Of a stretch of 7,954 nucleotides of DNA, positions 1-6,043 are shown one piece after another. How positions within the stretch are numbered: position 1 is the stretch's first letter; every line of letters begins with the position of its first letter. The DNA lies in contig CAMWWS010000114.1 in NCBI GenBank assembly GCA_947178085.1, positions 1-7,954 on the forward strand, read 5' to 3'. The position numbers and the translations under genes were made by a program. The notes beneath the pieces are model-generated. The model worked only from the letters and a program-made list of their open reading frames with translations, was not told where the DNA came from and ran no database searches. Origin of the DNA: an uncultured Lachnospiraceae bacterium. GTDB taxonomy: Bacteria > Bacillota_A > Clostridia > Lachnospirales > Lachnospiraceae.

Positions 1-614
1 TTATTGGTGTAATGGCATATTTGGGAAAAGCGCTTGCAACATCAACTATAATACAAACTGCTTTTCAGGGAAATAATGGATTTGTTTATTCTTATTCAGA
101 AGGTAATGGCGATAAAGGATATGATGATATAGAAATCATTTTAGAATATGAGATGGAAAATATAAAAAAGTCAGGAAAGTATAATGAATTAGAAGAAATT
201 TATCGCATGCAGGTAGGAGAAAAAATATTTGTTTATTTTAAAGAAGAAGGAAAAATTCTTGAGATTGATTTTTTGAGGCAGAATGATTTGTATTATTGTT
301 CCGGAAGCAATGTTTTATTATATGATGGTATAGGAAGCAGTGACAGATATACAACAGAGGAGACAATTAGAAAAGATATTGCGAATACTATGTGGCGTGG
401 AGTTGGACTTAAAGAGATAGGAGCACCTGCATGGGGAGTATCCGATGATGAGCAGATATTTTCACTGACTATTAATTCAGAGAAAGTTGATGATGTCATT
501 CTGATAGATGAGAAAGACGGAAAGAAATATTATTTTTGGATTATGACTAATTTAGAAGAAATTGAAACTATTGATGATGTGAAGGCGGCGGAAATACATA
601 TGGGTGTGCGTTGA
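1..614 (+). CDS. Hypothetical protein, 5' end outside the window
   Basis: I do not recognise this protein. The frame is open from the first base of the window. The first in-frame ATG at 12 has no visible ribosome binding site in the 11 bases before it, and the residues before and after it (IGVMAYLGKALATSTII) read as one continuous, mostly apolar stretch. I therefore think the true start lies upstream, and that the visible part begins inside or just after a membrane or signal segment. From ATG 12 it is 200 residues. The rest looks like a soluble, acidic alpha/beta domain, with a glutamate/lysine-rich helix near residues 40-65 and alternating hydrophobic strands (KIFVYF, VILIDE, KKYYFWIM). There are no cysteine pairs or obvious catalytic motifs. 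GC content by eye is about one third or lower, below that of the housekeeping genes on the right. That fits an accessory gene but does not prove transfer. It ends with TGA at 612-614. Confidence 0.7.
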   Translation, partial: IGVMAYLGKALATSTIIQTAFQGNNGFVYSYSEGNGDKGYDDIEIILEYEMENIKKSGKYNELEEIYRMQVGEKIFVYFKEEGKILEIDFLRQNDLYYCSGSNVLLYDGIGSSDRYTTEETIRKDIANTMWRGVGLKEIGAPAWGVSDDEQIFSLTINSEKVDDVILIDEKDGKKYYFWIMTNLEEIETIDDVKAAEIHMGVR

Positions 615-619
615 TTTGT

Positions 620-651
620 CAATATTTCATAACGAACATCTTGAAATATTG
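620..651. repeat. Perfect 10-bp inverted repeat after the first gene
   Basis: CAATATTTCA at 620-629 is the exact reverse complement of TGAAATATTG at 642-651, with a 12-base loop. It starts five bases after the stop codon at 612-614. The stem is AT-rich (two G:C pairs each side) and no T-run follows, so it is a poor intrinsic terminator. It could be a weak transcript end, an RNA 3' stabiliser, or an operator for the promoter just downstream. Confidence 0.6.
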
Positions 652-667
652 TGCAAACAAAGAATCC

Positions 668-695
668 TAAAGAAACACACAAAATCATCCGATAT
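668..695 (+). promoter_or_regulatory. Putative sigma-28 (sigma-D/FliA type) promoter
   Basis: TAAA at 668-671 is followed after 16 bases by TCCGATAT at 688-695. The known flagellar sigma-28 consensus is TAAA, about 15 bases, then GCCGATAT, so both elements match with one mismatch and a spacer at the upper end. Transcription would begin near 703, giving a leader of about 65 bases to the ATG at 769. A sigma-A -10 (TATACT, 695-700) overlaps it, but the matching -35 position (GAAACA, 672-677) does not fit TTGACA. Confidence 0.55.
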
Positions 696-706
696 ATACT
701 GTAAGG

Positions 707-732
707 CATTTAATCGTGTGCTTAATTAAATG
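707..732. repeat. 8-bp inverted repeat in the leader of the DUF6033-like gene
   Basis: CATTTAAT at 707-714 is the exact reverse complement of ATTAAATG at 725-732, with a 10-base loop. It lies just after the predicted transcription start and about 25 bases before the ribosome binding site. The stem is AT-rich and weak. It may be a leader hairpin or an operator dyad, or chance in AT-rich DNA. Confidence 0.35.
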
Positions 733-768
733 AAACGGATTTCGGGCAAAGTCAAAGGAGGACGAGTA

Positions 769-1482
769 ATGAGCAAAATTAACGGTTATGGTATTAATCA
801 GAGCAGCTTTTATGCGAATTCTTCGAAGAATAAAACTGCAAAAGAGACAAAAGAAAAAGACAAAGCTGATAAAACTGAGAAGAAAAATTCTTCTGTACAG
901 TTAAGTTTTCAGGCAAAGAAATTATTAGACGAGCTTAAGAAGAAATACAGTAATATGGATTTCATCGTTGCCGATTATGAGAATGATGAGGAAGCGTCCT
1001 CATATCTTGCAAGGGGCACTAAAGAGTTCAGTGTACTGATTGACCCTGAGACATTAGAGGAAATGGCGTCGGATGAGGACGCAAAGGCTAAGAATATCGG
1101 AATTCTGGAAGATTCTGTAAGCCAGCTTAAGGATATGTCGGATAAGCTGGGTGATAAAAAAGATGAAGTAAAGCATCTTGGAGTATCTATTGGAAAAGAC
1201 GGTAAGGTTTCATTTTTTGCCGAATTGGAGAAGATAGGCGAGAGGCAGAAAGAATGGATAGAGAAGAGCAGAGAGAACAGGAAGGAAGAAAAAGCTTCTA
1301 AGGAAAAGACTGCTCTGGAAAAGAAGATGCAGGAAAACGCGCCGTATGAGAAGACAAAAAAGACGAGAGTTCAGGCTGATTCCATAGAAGAATTGATTGA
1401 AAAAATCAATGCAGTGGACTGGGACAAGGTGAAAGCTGAAGAAAAACCTGAAGAGGGCGGAAGATTCGATTTCAGCATATAA
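769..1482 (+). CDS. DUF6033-like charged helical protein
   Basis: A 237-residue protein that I recognise as resembling the DUF6033 family of Lachnospiraceae; its function is not known. The start at 769 is favoured by AAAGGAGG at 754-761, seven bases upstream. An in-frame ATG at 730 would add 13 residues but has no ribosome binding site and lies at the edge of an inverted repeat. Residues 1-45 are low-complexity and rich in Ser, Asn, Lys, Thr and Glu. Residues 43-58 (VQLSFQAKKLLDELKK) form a helix. The middle (63-155) looks folded and includes FSVLIDPETLEEMASDE and KHLGVSIGKDGKVSFFAELEK. Residues 155-195 are a very charged helix or coiled coil, and the protein ends with a short IEELIEKINAVDWDKVK helix and a GGRFDFSI tail. 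There is no signal peptide, membrane segment or cysteine. The disordered start followed by a V-x-L-S-x-x-A helix recalls small flagellar proteins such as FlgM. With the sigma-28-like promoter this suggests a link to motility, but that is inference. Confidence 0.8.
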   Translation: MSKINGYGINQSSFYANSSKNKTAKETKEKDKADKTEKKNSSVQLSFQAKKLLDELKKKYSNMDFIVADYENDEEASSYLARGTKEFSVLIDPETLEEMASDEDAKAKNIGILEDSVSQLKDMSDKLGDKKDEVKHLGVSIGKDGKVSFFAELEKIGERQKEWIEKSRENRKEEKASKEKTALEKKMQENAPYEKTKKTRVQADSIEELIEKINAVDWDKVKAEEKPEEGGRFDFSI

Positions 1483-1532
1483 TTAATTATATCAGTGTTT
1501 AAATAATAATAAGTTAAAAGGAAAAGGTAACA

Positions 1533-3152
1533 ATGGATAATATAGGTAATGAGACGGTTACCAATCGAAAAGGCGTTTTACAAAATAAGTATTACTTATA
1601 TCTTACGGAATTCTTTGCAGGAATGTCTGTTATGGCAGTGGAGCTTGGCGCAAGCCGGCTCCTTGCTCCGTATTTCAGCTCTTCCCAGATTGTCTGGACG
1701 ATTATAATAGGAACGATTATGATTGCCATGGCGCTTGGAAACATTTGGGGCGGCAGGAGCGCTGATAAAAATCCCAACCCGGACAAGCTGTATATCAGAA
1801 TCATCATTGCTGCAATCTGGATTGCCGCTATTCCAATATTGGGAAAGTATATAATAGTAGTGATTTCAGCGGCGCTTGTTTTTACGATCAGTAATAATTT
1901 TCTGATTTTCGCGGCGTTTTTATCATGTATGATTATTTTTGTGTTTCCGTTATTCCTGCTGGGTACTGTTACTCCGTCTTTAGTAAAGTATACGGTGGAC
2001 AGTCTCGAAGACAGCGGTAAAACGGTGGGAGCGCTTGGTGCGTTCAATACCATAGGCAGCATTATCGGAACTTTTCTTCCTACCTTTGTGACGATTCCGG
2101 CAGTAGGAACTTCCGTGACATTTTTGATTTTTGCAGGAATTTTATTGACTCTTTCACTGATTTATTTTATCAGTACAAAAGGGAAAAAGAAGCAGTGCAC
2201 AGCGGGCATTATATTATTTTTTATATGCTGTGCATTCGGTGCTTCAAGCCGTTTTGCTTTTTGGGAGACAAATCTTTTGTATGAAGGAGAATCCATTTAT
2301 AACTACTTACAGGTAAAAGAAACTGACGATAGTGTAATACTTTCTACCAATGTATTGTTCGGCGTACAGTCCATTATGAAAAAGGACGGAGGCGCTACGG
2401 GCATGTATTATGATTACGCTATGGCTGCTCCTGCCATGGCCGGCAGGGTAGACGGGGATATGCTGATTCTCGGAATGGGAACAGGCACTTATGCGAAACA
2501 GTGTGCGCATTATTATGGCGCATCTTCCATAAAAGGCGTAGAGATTGATGAAAAGATTACTAAGCTTGCGGGCGCATACTTTGAGCTGCCGGCTTCGGTT
2601 CCGGTGACAACCTATGACGGACGCGCGTATCTGGCGGCGGATAAGGGAACTTATGATGTCATTATGGTGGATGCCTATCAGGACATAACTATTCCCTTTC
2701 AGATGTCATCCATAGAGTTTTTTACTCTGGTGAAAGAACATCTTAATGAAAACGGCGTTATGGTAGTCAATATGAATATGCATTCCGACGCAGAGGGCAA
2801 TATAAACGACTATCTTTCTGATACGATAGCAGAGGTTTTTGACTATGTATATACTGTAGACGTGCGCGGCTCGACTAACAGGGAGCTGTTCGCCACGCAG
2901 AATCCCGACGTAATCTCAGATTTTGAAGCCGTACGGGGCACAGTCGAGGATACGGAACTTCAGATGATGCTTGCGAGGGTATCAGATGGAATTGCGCCTT
3001 ATGAAAAAGGGGAGTATCTTCTGACGGACGATAAAGCGCCTGTTGAACTACTTGGGATGCAGGTGATTGATGCGCTTATACAGGAAGAACTTTCGTATTA
3101 TAAAGACTTGTTCAAGCTTAAAGGAATACGGGGCTTTCTGGAAGATTTATAA
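1533..3152 (+). CDS. Membrane-fused spermidine synthase-like protein
   Basis: A 539-residue fusion of an N-terminal membrane domain and a C-terminal spermidine-synthase-fold (class I methyltransferase-like) domain. Residues 20-240 hold about seven hydrophobic segments (near 22-47, 52-74, 87-119, 122-148, 168-190, 193-214, 223-238). The soluble domain follows from about 250: a nucleotide-binding loop GMGTGT at 314-319, the acidic residue of the second motif in GVEIDE (335-340), DGR at 362-364, VDAYQD at 379-384 and LTDDKAPVE at 497-505. The last three are typical of membrane-anchored spermidine synthase homologues. Family knowledge suggests binding of S-adenosylmethionine or its decarboxylated form and possibly aminopropyl transfer, but many such fusions are untested, and the DAYQDI segment differs from the D-(S/T)-x-D-P motif of true spermidine synthases. 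The start is set by GGAAAAGG at 1520-1527, five bases upstream. It lies 50 bases after the DUF6033-like gene with no clear terminator between, so read-through is possible. Confidence 0.85.
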   Translation: MDNIGNETVTNRKGVLQNKYYLYLTEFFAGMSVMAVELGASRLLAPYFSSSQIVWTIIIGTIMIAMALGNIWGGRSADKNPNPDKLYIRIIIAAIWIAAIPILGKYIIVVISAALVFTISNNFLIFAAFLSCMIIFVFPLFLLGTVTPSLVKYTVDSLEDSGKTVGALGAFNTIGSIIGTFLPTFVTIPAVGTSVTFLIFAGILLTLSLIYFISTKGKKKQCTAGIILFFICCAFGASSRFAFWETNLLYEGESIYNYLQVKETDDSVILSTNVLFGVQSIMKKDGGATGMYYDYAMAAPAMAGRVDGDMLILGMGTGTYAKQCAHYYGASSIKGVEIDEKITKLAGAYFELPASVPVTTYDGRAYLAADKGTYDVIMVDAYQDITIPFQMSSIEFFTLVKEHLNENGVMVVNMNMHSDAEGNINDYLSDTIAEVFDYVYTVDVRGSTNRELFATQNPDVISDFEAVRGTVEDTELQMMLARVSDGIAPYEKGEYLLTDDKAPVELLGMQVIDALIQEELSYYKDLFKLKGIRGFLEDL

Positions 3153-3241
3153 GCTTAAGTTTACTGATTTAATAATATGGGAATGTTTAATACGCTTCTT
3201 TTTGGGAATGATAGAAGTACGGAAAGGAGCGTGAAAATAAA

Positions 3242-3847
3242 ATGGATTTCAGAAACAGTGAGACGAAAGAAAACCTGATGCGTGCCTTTGCAGGTGAAAG
3301 TCAGGCGAGGAATCGTTATACTATTGCCGCTAATCAGGCAAAAACTGAAAGACTGTATGTAATTGAAGCAGTATTTCGCTTTACCGCTGAGCAGGAGCGG
3401 GAACATGCGGAGGTATTCTATAAGCATCTGAATGCAGTGTCGGGAGAAAACATTTCTGTTGACGGTACGTATCCCGTGGATATCGCAAATAGTGTGGCGT
3501 CGCTTTTAAGAATGGCGCAGCATAATGAATATGAGGAGCATGGCGATGTGTATCCGAACTTTGCAAGAAAAGCGGAAGAAGAGGGATTTCCTGCCATAGC
3601 AGATTCTTTCAGGCAGATAGCAGAGATAGAAAAGATACATGGAAACAGATTCGGTCAGTTTGCGGAGTGGCTCGAAGACGGTAAACTCTTTGTATCAGAT
3701 GTTGAAGCGGCGTGGATGTGCATGGAATGCGGTCATATTTACAGAGGGACCGAGGTACCGCCTGTATGTCCGGTGTGTCATAGTGACAGAGGTTACTTTA
3801 TCCGCCTGGAACTTGCCCCATACACGGGAAATTGTTGTATTAAGTAA
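3242..3847 (+). CDS. rbr: Rubrerythrin
   Basis: A 201-residue cytoplasmic non-haem iron protein that, in its family, reduces hydrogen peroxide in anaerobes using electrons from NAD(P)H via rubredoxin-like carriers. Residues 5-145 form the diiron four-helix domain. Likely ligands are E19 (AGESQARNRY), E52 and H55 (EREH), E96 and E99 (NEYEEH), and E130 and H133 (EKIH). The C-terminal rubredoxin-type centre has C160-x2-C163 and C176-x2-C179 (CPVC), with 12 residues between pairs, the usual short spacing for rubrerythrin. All expected ligands are present and the length is normal for the family. The tail after the rubredoxin knuckle carries an extra adjacent cysteine pair (C198, C199). The start is ATG 3242 after GGAAAGGAG at 3221-3229; the 12-base spacing is rather long, but the only nearer start (GTG 3231) is in another frame and soon stops. 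I saw no PerR-type box and no convincing promoter in the 89 bases upstream. A strong terminator follows. Confidence 0.95.
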   Translation: MDFRNSETKENLMRAFAGESQARNRYTIAANQAKTERLYVIEAVFRFTAEQEREHAEVFYKHLNAVSGENISVDGTYPVDIANSVASLLRMAQHNEYEEHGDVYPNFARKAEEEGFPAIADSFRQIAEIEKIHGNRFGQFAEWLEDGKLFVSDVEAAWMCMECGHIYRGTEVPPVCPVCHSDRGYFIRLELAPYTGNCCIK

Positions 3848-3870
3848 ATATTTTCAATGACCATATTGCT

Positions 3871-3900
3871 ATGCGGGGTATCTTTGCCCCGCATTTATAT
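3871..3900 (+). terminator. Intrinsic terminator after rubrerythrin
   Basis: ATGCGGGG (3871-3878) pairs perfectly with CCCCGCAT (3887-3894) around an 8-base loop, giving an 8-bp stem with six G:C pairs. The tail TTATAT is T-rich but interrupted by A. It lies 24 bases after the rubrerythrin stop and just before the promoter region of the next gene, so it probably separates two transcription units. Confidence 0.8.
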
Positions 3901-3918
3901 ATTAAATCATGTATGATT

Positions 3919-3973
3919 ATTTTTTAAAAAATTCGTAATATTTTTTGCAAAATTCCTTTTCGTAACTCATAAT
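3919..3973 (+). promoter_or_regulatory. Sigma-A promoter with A/T-tract upstream element
   Basis: TTGCAA (3945-3950) and CATAAT (3968-3973) are 17 bases apart, each one or two mismatches from the sigma-A consensus. A run of T and A tracts (ATTTTTTAAAAAAT at 3919-3932, then another T-run to 3946) lies immediately upstream, like an UP element. A second possible start is an extended -10, TG at 3977-3978 followed by TATTAT at 3980-3985, but it has a poor -35. Either would serve the deacetylase gene and probably the genes after it, with a leader of about 40-55 bases. Confidence 0.65.
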
Positions 3974-4032
3974 ATGTGTTATTATATATAGGTAGTGTAA
4001 AAAATTAAGAGGTAAACAAAAGTCAGAAGCCG

Positions 4033-4959
4033 ATGAAAAAAGGATTACTCAATTTCATCATAGTTTTGCTGATACTGATTCCTACAGCTCTATCCGTCTT
4101 TTTGGTCATAAGGCTTAATACTGTACAAAAAGAGCTTGAAGAGCTGCAGGCACAGGTAAAAGAAGCTGAGACTGTAAACAGCACCCGGATTCTTGAAGAC
4201 GAAGCGGTATTCGAAGCCGGAACTGAGGAATTTCAGAATATATATACTGCTGACAGCGTTGATGTATCCAGACGTGACAGCATAGGAATGAATGAACCGG
4301 ACTCTCAGGAGTCGATACTTCCGGAAGGGAATATACGCAAGGTGTATCTGACATTCGATGACGGTCCAAGCAGTAATACCGGGAGAATTCTGGATATACT
4401 TGCAGAGTATGACGTGAAGGCGACTTTCTTTGTAGTAGGAAAGGAAGACGAAAAATATAAAGCGTTGTACAACCGGATTGTTGAAGAGGGACATACTCTG
4501 GGAATGCATTCATACAGTCATAAATATGATGAAATATATCAGTCTGTAGACAGCTACGCACAGGATTTGAGTAAATTACAGGAATTTTTATATGATACTA
4601 CAGGCGTATGGTGCAGATATTGCAGGTTTCCTGGAGGAAGCAGTAATACGGTCAGCAGAGTAGATATGAAAGAGCTTATTGCCTATCTGGATGAGCAGGA
4701 TATAACCTATTTTGACTGGAACATTGCGTCCGGAGACGCATCAAGCAGCTATATCAGCGCAGATGCCATACTGTATAACTGTATACGGCAGATACCGAAG
4801 TTTGATGAATGTATTATTCTCATGCATGATGCGTCGAATAAAAATACTACGGTACAGGCATTACCCACGCTTATTGAGAAGATTCTGGCGATGGAGGATA
4901 CAATAATCGTTCCGATTACAGAAGATACGGAACTGATACAACATATAAGTAATGAATAA
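4033..4959 (+). CDS. Membrane-anchored polysaccharide deacetylase (NodB family)
   Basis: A 308-residue carbohydrate esterase family 4 protein, likely removing acetyl groups from N-acetylated sugars of peptidoglycan or another envelope glycan outside the membrane. Residues 5-27 are one hydrophobic segment after two lysines, with no clear signal peptidase site, so a signal anchor is likely. Residues 28-50 look like a short coiled coil and 51-100 a linker. The NodB domain runs from about 103 to 300, with all five motifs intact: TFDDGP (107-112; D109 base, D110 metal), HSYSH (159-163; H159 and H163 metal), RFPGG (198-202), DWNIASGD (228-235) and ILMHD (262-266; H265). A metal-dependent active enzyme is expected; the substrate cannot be told from sequence. 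The ATG at 4033 is the only start after an in-frame stop at 4006 that keeps the anchor; its ribosome binding site is weak (AGAAG at 4025-4029), while a better AGAGG (4008-4012) is too far. It sits 18 bases before the bactofilin gene. Confidence 0.9.
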   Translation: MKKGLLNFIIVLLILIPTALSVFLVIRLNTVQKELEELQAQVKEAETVNSTRILEDEAVFEAGTEEFQNIYTADSVDVSRRDSIGMNEPDSQESILPEGNIRKVYLTFDDGPSSNTGRILDILAEYDVKATFFVVGKEDEKYKALYNRIVEEGHTLGMHSYSHKYDEIYQSVDSYAQDLSKLQEFLYDTTGVWCRYCRFPGGSSNTVSRVDMKELIAYLDEQDITYFDWNIASGDASSSYISADAILYNCIRQIPKFDECIILMHDASNKNTTVQALPTLIEKILAMEDTIIVPITEDTELIQHISNE

Positions 4960-4977
4960 GAAATGGAGGATCATAGA

Positions 4978-5979
4978 ATGGGTTTTTTCTCAGATTTAAA
5001 AGATGATTTAAGCCAGGCTGTAAATGAAATGACGCCGGAAGGTGAAATTGATGCAGCGGCAGCCGGTAATGAATTATCGGAAGATAATGGAGCAGGGCTG
5101 CAGCAGGAAAGCGCTATTACTCCGGAAGCATTGAGCGATATGCTTGATATGGTGGAGACAATCAGCACTGATAGTGGGTTGGAAATGCCCGAAGAGGAAC
5201 TTGCAGATGACGGAATGGAGGAACAGGAAATGGAACTTTCCGATGCCGGAATACCAGAGCAGGAAACAGAGCTTCCTGATGTTGATTTACCGGAGCAGGC
5301 AGCGGAACTTCCTGTTGACGAAAGTCAGGAAACAGAAAATTATGATGTGGATATGACGGCTGTGTCTGAAATATCAGAACAACCGATCGAAGAAATAGCA
5401 ACAGAATCAATATTAGAACCTACAGCGGAAGAACCGCTTGAGGAGAATGAAGGAGAAGAGTATATTATGGAAGATGTGATGAGTATTGAATCAAAAGTAG
5501 TGTCAGATGAAACAGCAGTTGTAACAGAAGGAATGTCTATTACAGGTGATATTACTTCCGGAGGTTCACTGGAACTGATCGGTAATGTTATAGGAAATAT
5601 AGAAATTCTCGGAAAATTAAATATAACCGGTGGAATTCAGGGTAATTCCAAGGCGGCAGAGATTTATGCAGAAGGCGCAAGAATAAACGGAGAAGTAATA
5701 AGCCAGGGAAGCGTAAAGATCGGACAGAGTTCAGTAGTTATCGGTAATATTACTGCAAACAGCGCAGTTGTAGCAGGCGCTGTAAAAGGTGACATTGATG
5801 TGCATGGTCCGGTTATTCTGGATACCTCAGCAATCGTTATGGGTAATATTAAGTCCAAATCCGTGCAGATTAATAACGGAGCCGTTATTGAAGGTATGTG
5901 TTCACAGTGCTATGCAGACGTTAATCCTACATCCTTCTTCGACGAAATCAACAAGAAGAGTAAAAAGAAAGAAAAATAA
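4978..5979 (+). CDS. Bactofilin (polymer-forming cytoskeletal protein)
   Basis: A 333-residue protein. The start at 4978 is set by GGAGGA at 4965-4970, seven bases before; an in-frame ATG at 4963 overlaps that site and is unlikely. Residues 1-18 (beginning MGFFSDLKDDL) can form an amphipathic helix and may touch the membrane. Residues 20-175 are a very acidic, probably disordered region holding tandem 12-residue repeats. The bactofilin domain runs from about 182 to 318. It is a run of short G-[DNE]-[IV] turns (GDITSGG, GNVIGNIEILG, GEVISQGSVKIG, GNITANSAVVAGAVKGDI, GNIKSKSVQI) expected to fold as a right-handed beta-helix that polymerises without nucleotide. The tail is basic (KKSKKKEK). Known bactofilins position cell-wall enzymes, and the wall-type deacetylase 18 bases upstream, likely co-transcribed, fits that role. 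The long acidic N-terminal extension is unusual, since many bactofilins have only short disordered ends. Confidence 0.9.
   Translation: MGFFSDLKDDLSQAVNEMTPEGEIDAAAAGNELSEDNGAGLQQESAITPEALSDMLDMVETISTDSGLEMPEEELADDGMEEQEMELSDAGIPEQETELPDVDLPEQAAELPVDESQETENYDVDMTAVSEISEQPIEEIATESILEPTAEEPLEENEGEEYIMEDVMSIESKVVSDETAVVTEGMSITGDITSGGSLELIGNVIGNIEILGKLNITGGIQGNSKAAEIYAEGARINGEVISQGSVKIGQSSVVIGNITANSAVVAGAVKGDIDVHGPVILDTSAIVMGNIKSKSVQINNGAVIEGMCSQCYADVNPTSFFDEINKKSKKKEK
5215..5322 (+). repeat. Three tandem 36-bp units in the bactofilin linker
   Basis: Three in-frame 36-bp units (5215-5250, 5251-5286, 5287-5322) encode MEEQEMELSDAG, IPEQETELPDVD and LPEQAAELPVDE, residues 80-115. The shared pattern is hydrophobic-x-E-Q-x-x-E-L. 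A degenerate earlier copy (MPEEELADDG) lies just before. The units differ at many bases, so the duplication is not recent or is under selection for sequence pattern. Confidence 0.8.
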
Positions 5980-5998
5980 TATATCGTTGGCTTGGGAA

Positions 5999-6017
5999 AT
6001 GTGTGCAAACCACACAT
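5999..6017 (+). promoter_or_regulatory. Hairpin in the pyrH leader
   Basis: ATGTGTG (5999-6005) pairs perfectly with CACACAT (6011-6017) around CAAAC. It lies between the bactofilin stop and the pyrH start. No T-run follows, so it is not a normal terminator. It could be an RNA processing or stabilising element, or chance. Confidence 0.4.
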
Positions 6018-6043
6018 ACAAATTCGCGAGTTGAGAAAGGGGC

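Noticed and set aside
730..768. Upstream ATG at 730 as start of the DUF6033-like gene
   Set aside because: It lacks a ribosome binding site and lies at the end of an inverted repeat, whereas 769 has AAAGGAGG at ideal spacing.
1477..1492. 16-bp palindrome ATATAATTAATTATAT over the stop of the DUF6033-like gene
   Set aside because: It consists only of A and T in an AT-rich gap, has no -35 partner for its TATAAT and no terminator features. Chance is the simpler explanation.
3153..3241. Possible promoter for rubrerythrin (TTTACT at 3160, TTTAAT at 3186)
   Set aside because: The 20-base spacer is too long and the alternatives are weak. I could not support a promoter or a PerR box here, although the gene may well have one.
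3161..3427. Minus-strand open frames over rubrerythrin and similar ones over the other genes
   Set aside because: They lie inside well-supported genes on the plus strand, lack ribosome binding sites and show no family motifs. They are shadows of the real coding frames.
3857..3916. Short ORF reading through the terminator after rubrerythrin
   Set aside because: It is about 19 codons, has no ribosome binding site and spans the hairpin stem.
5215..5322. CRISPR or DNA-level repeat array
   Set aside because: The units are adjacent without spacers, in frame, diverged at the base level and encode an acidic protein repeat.
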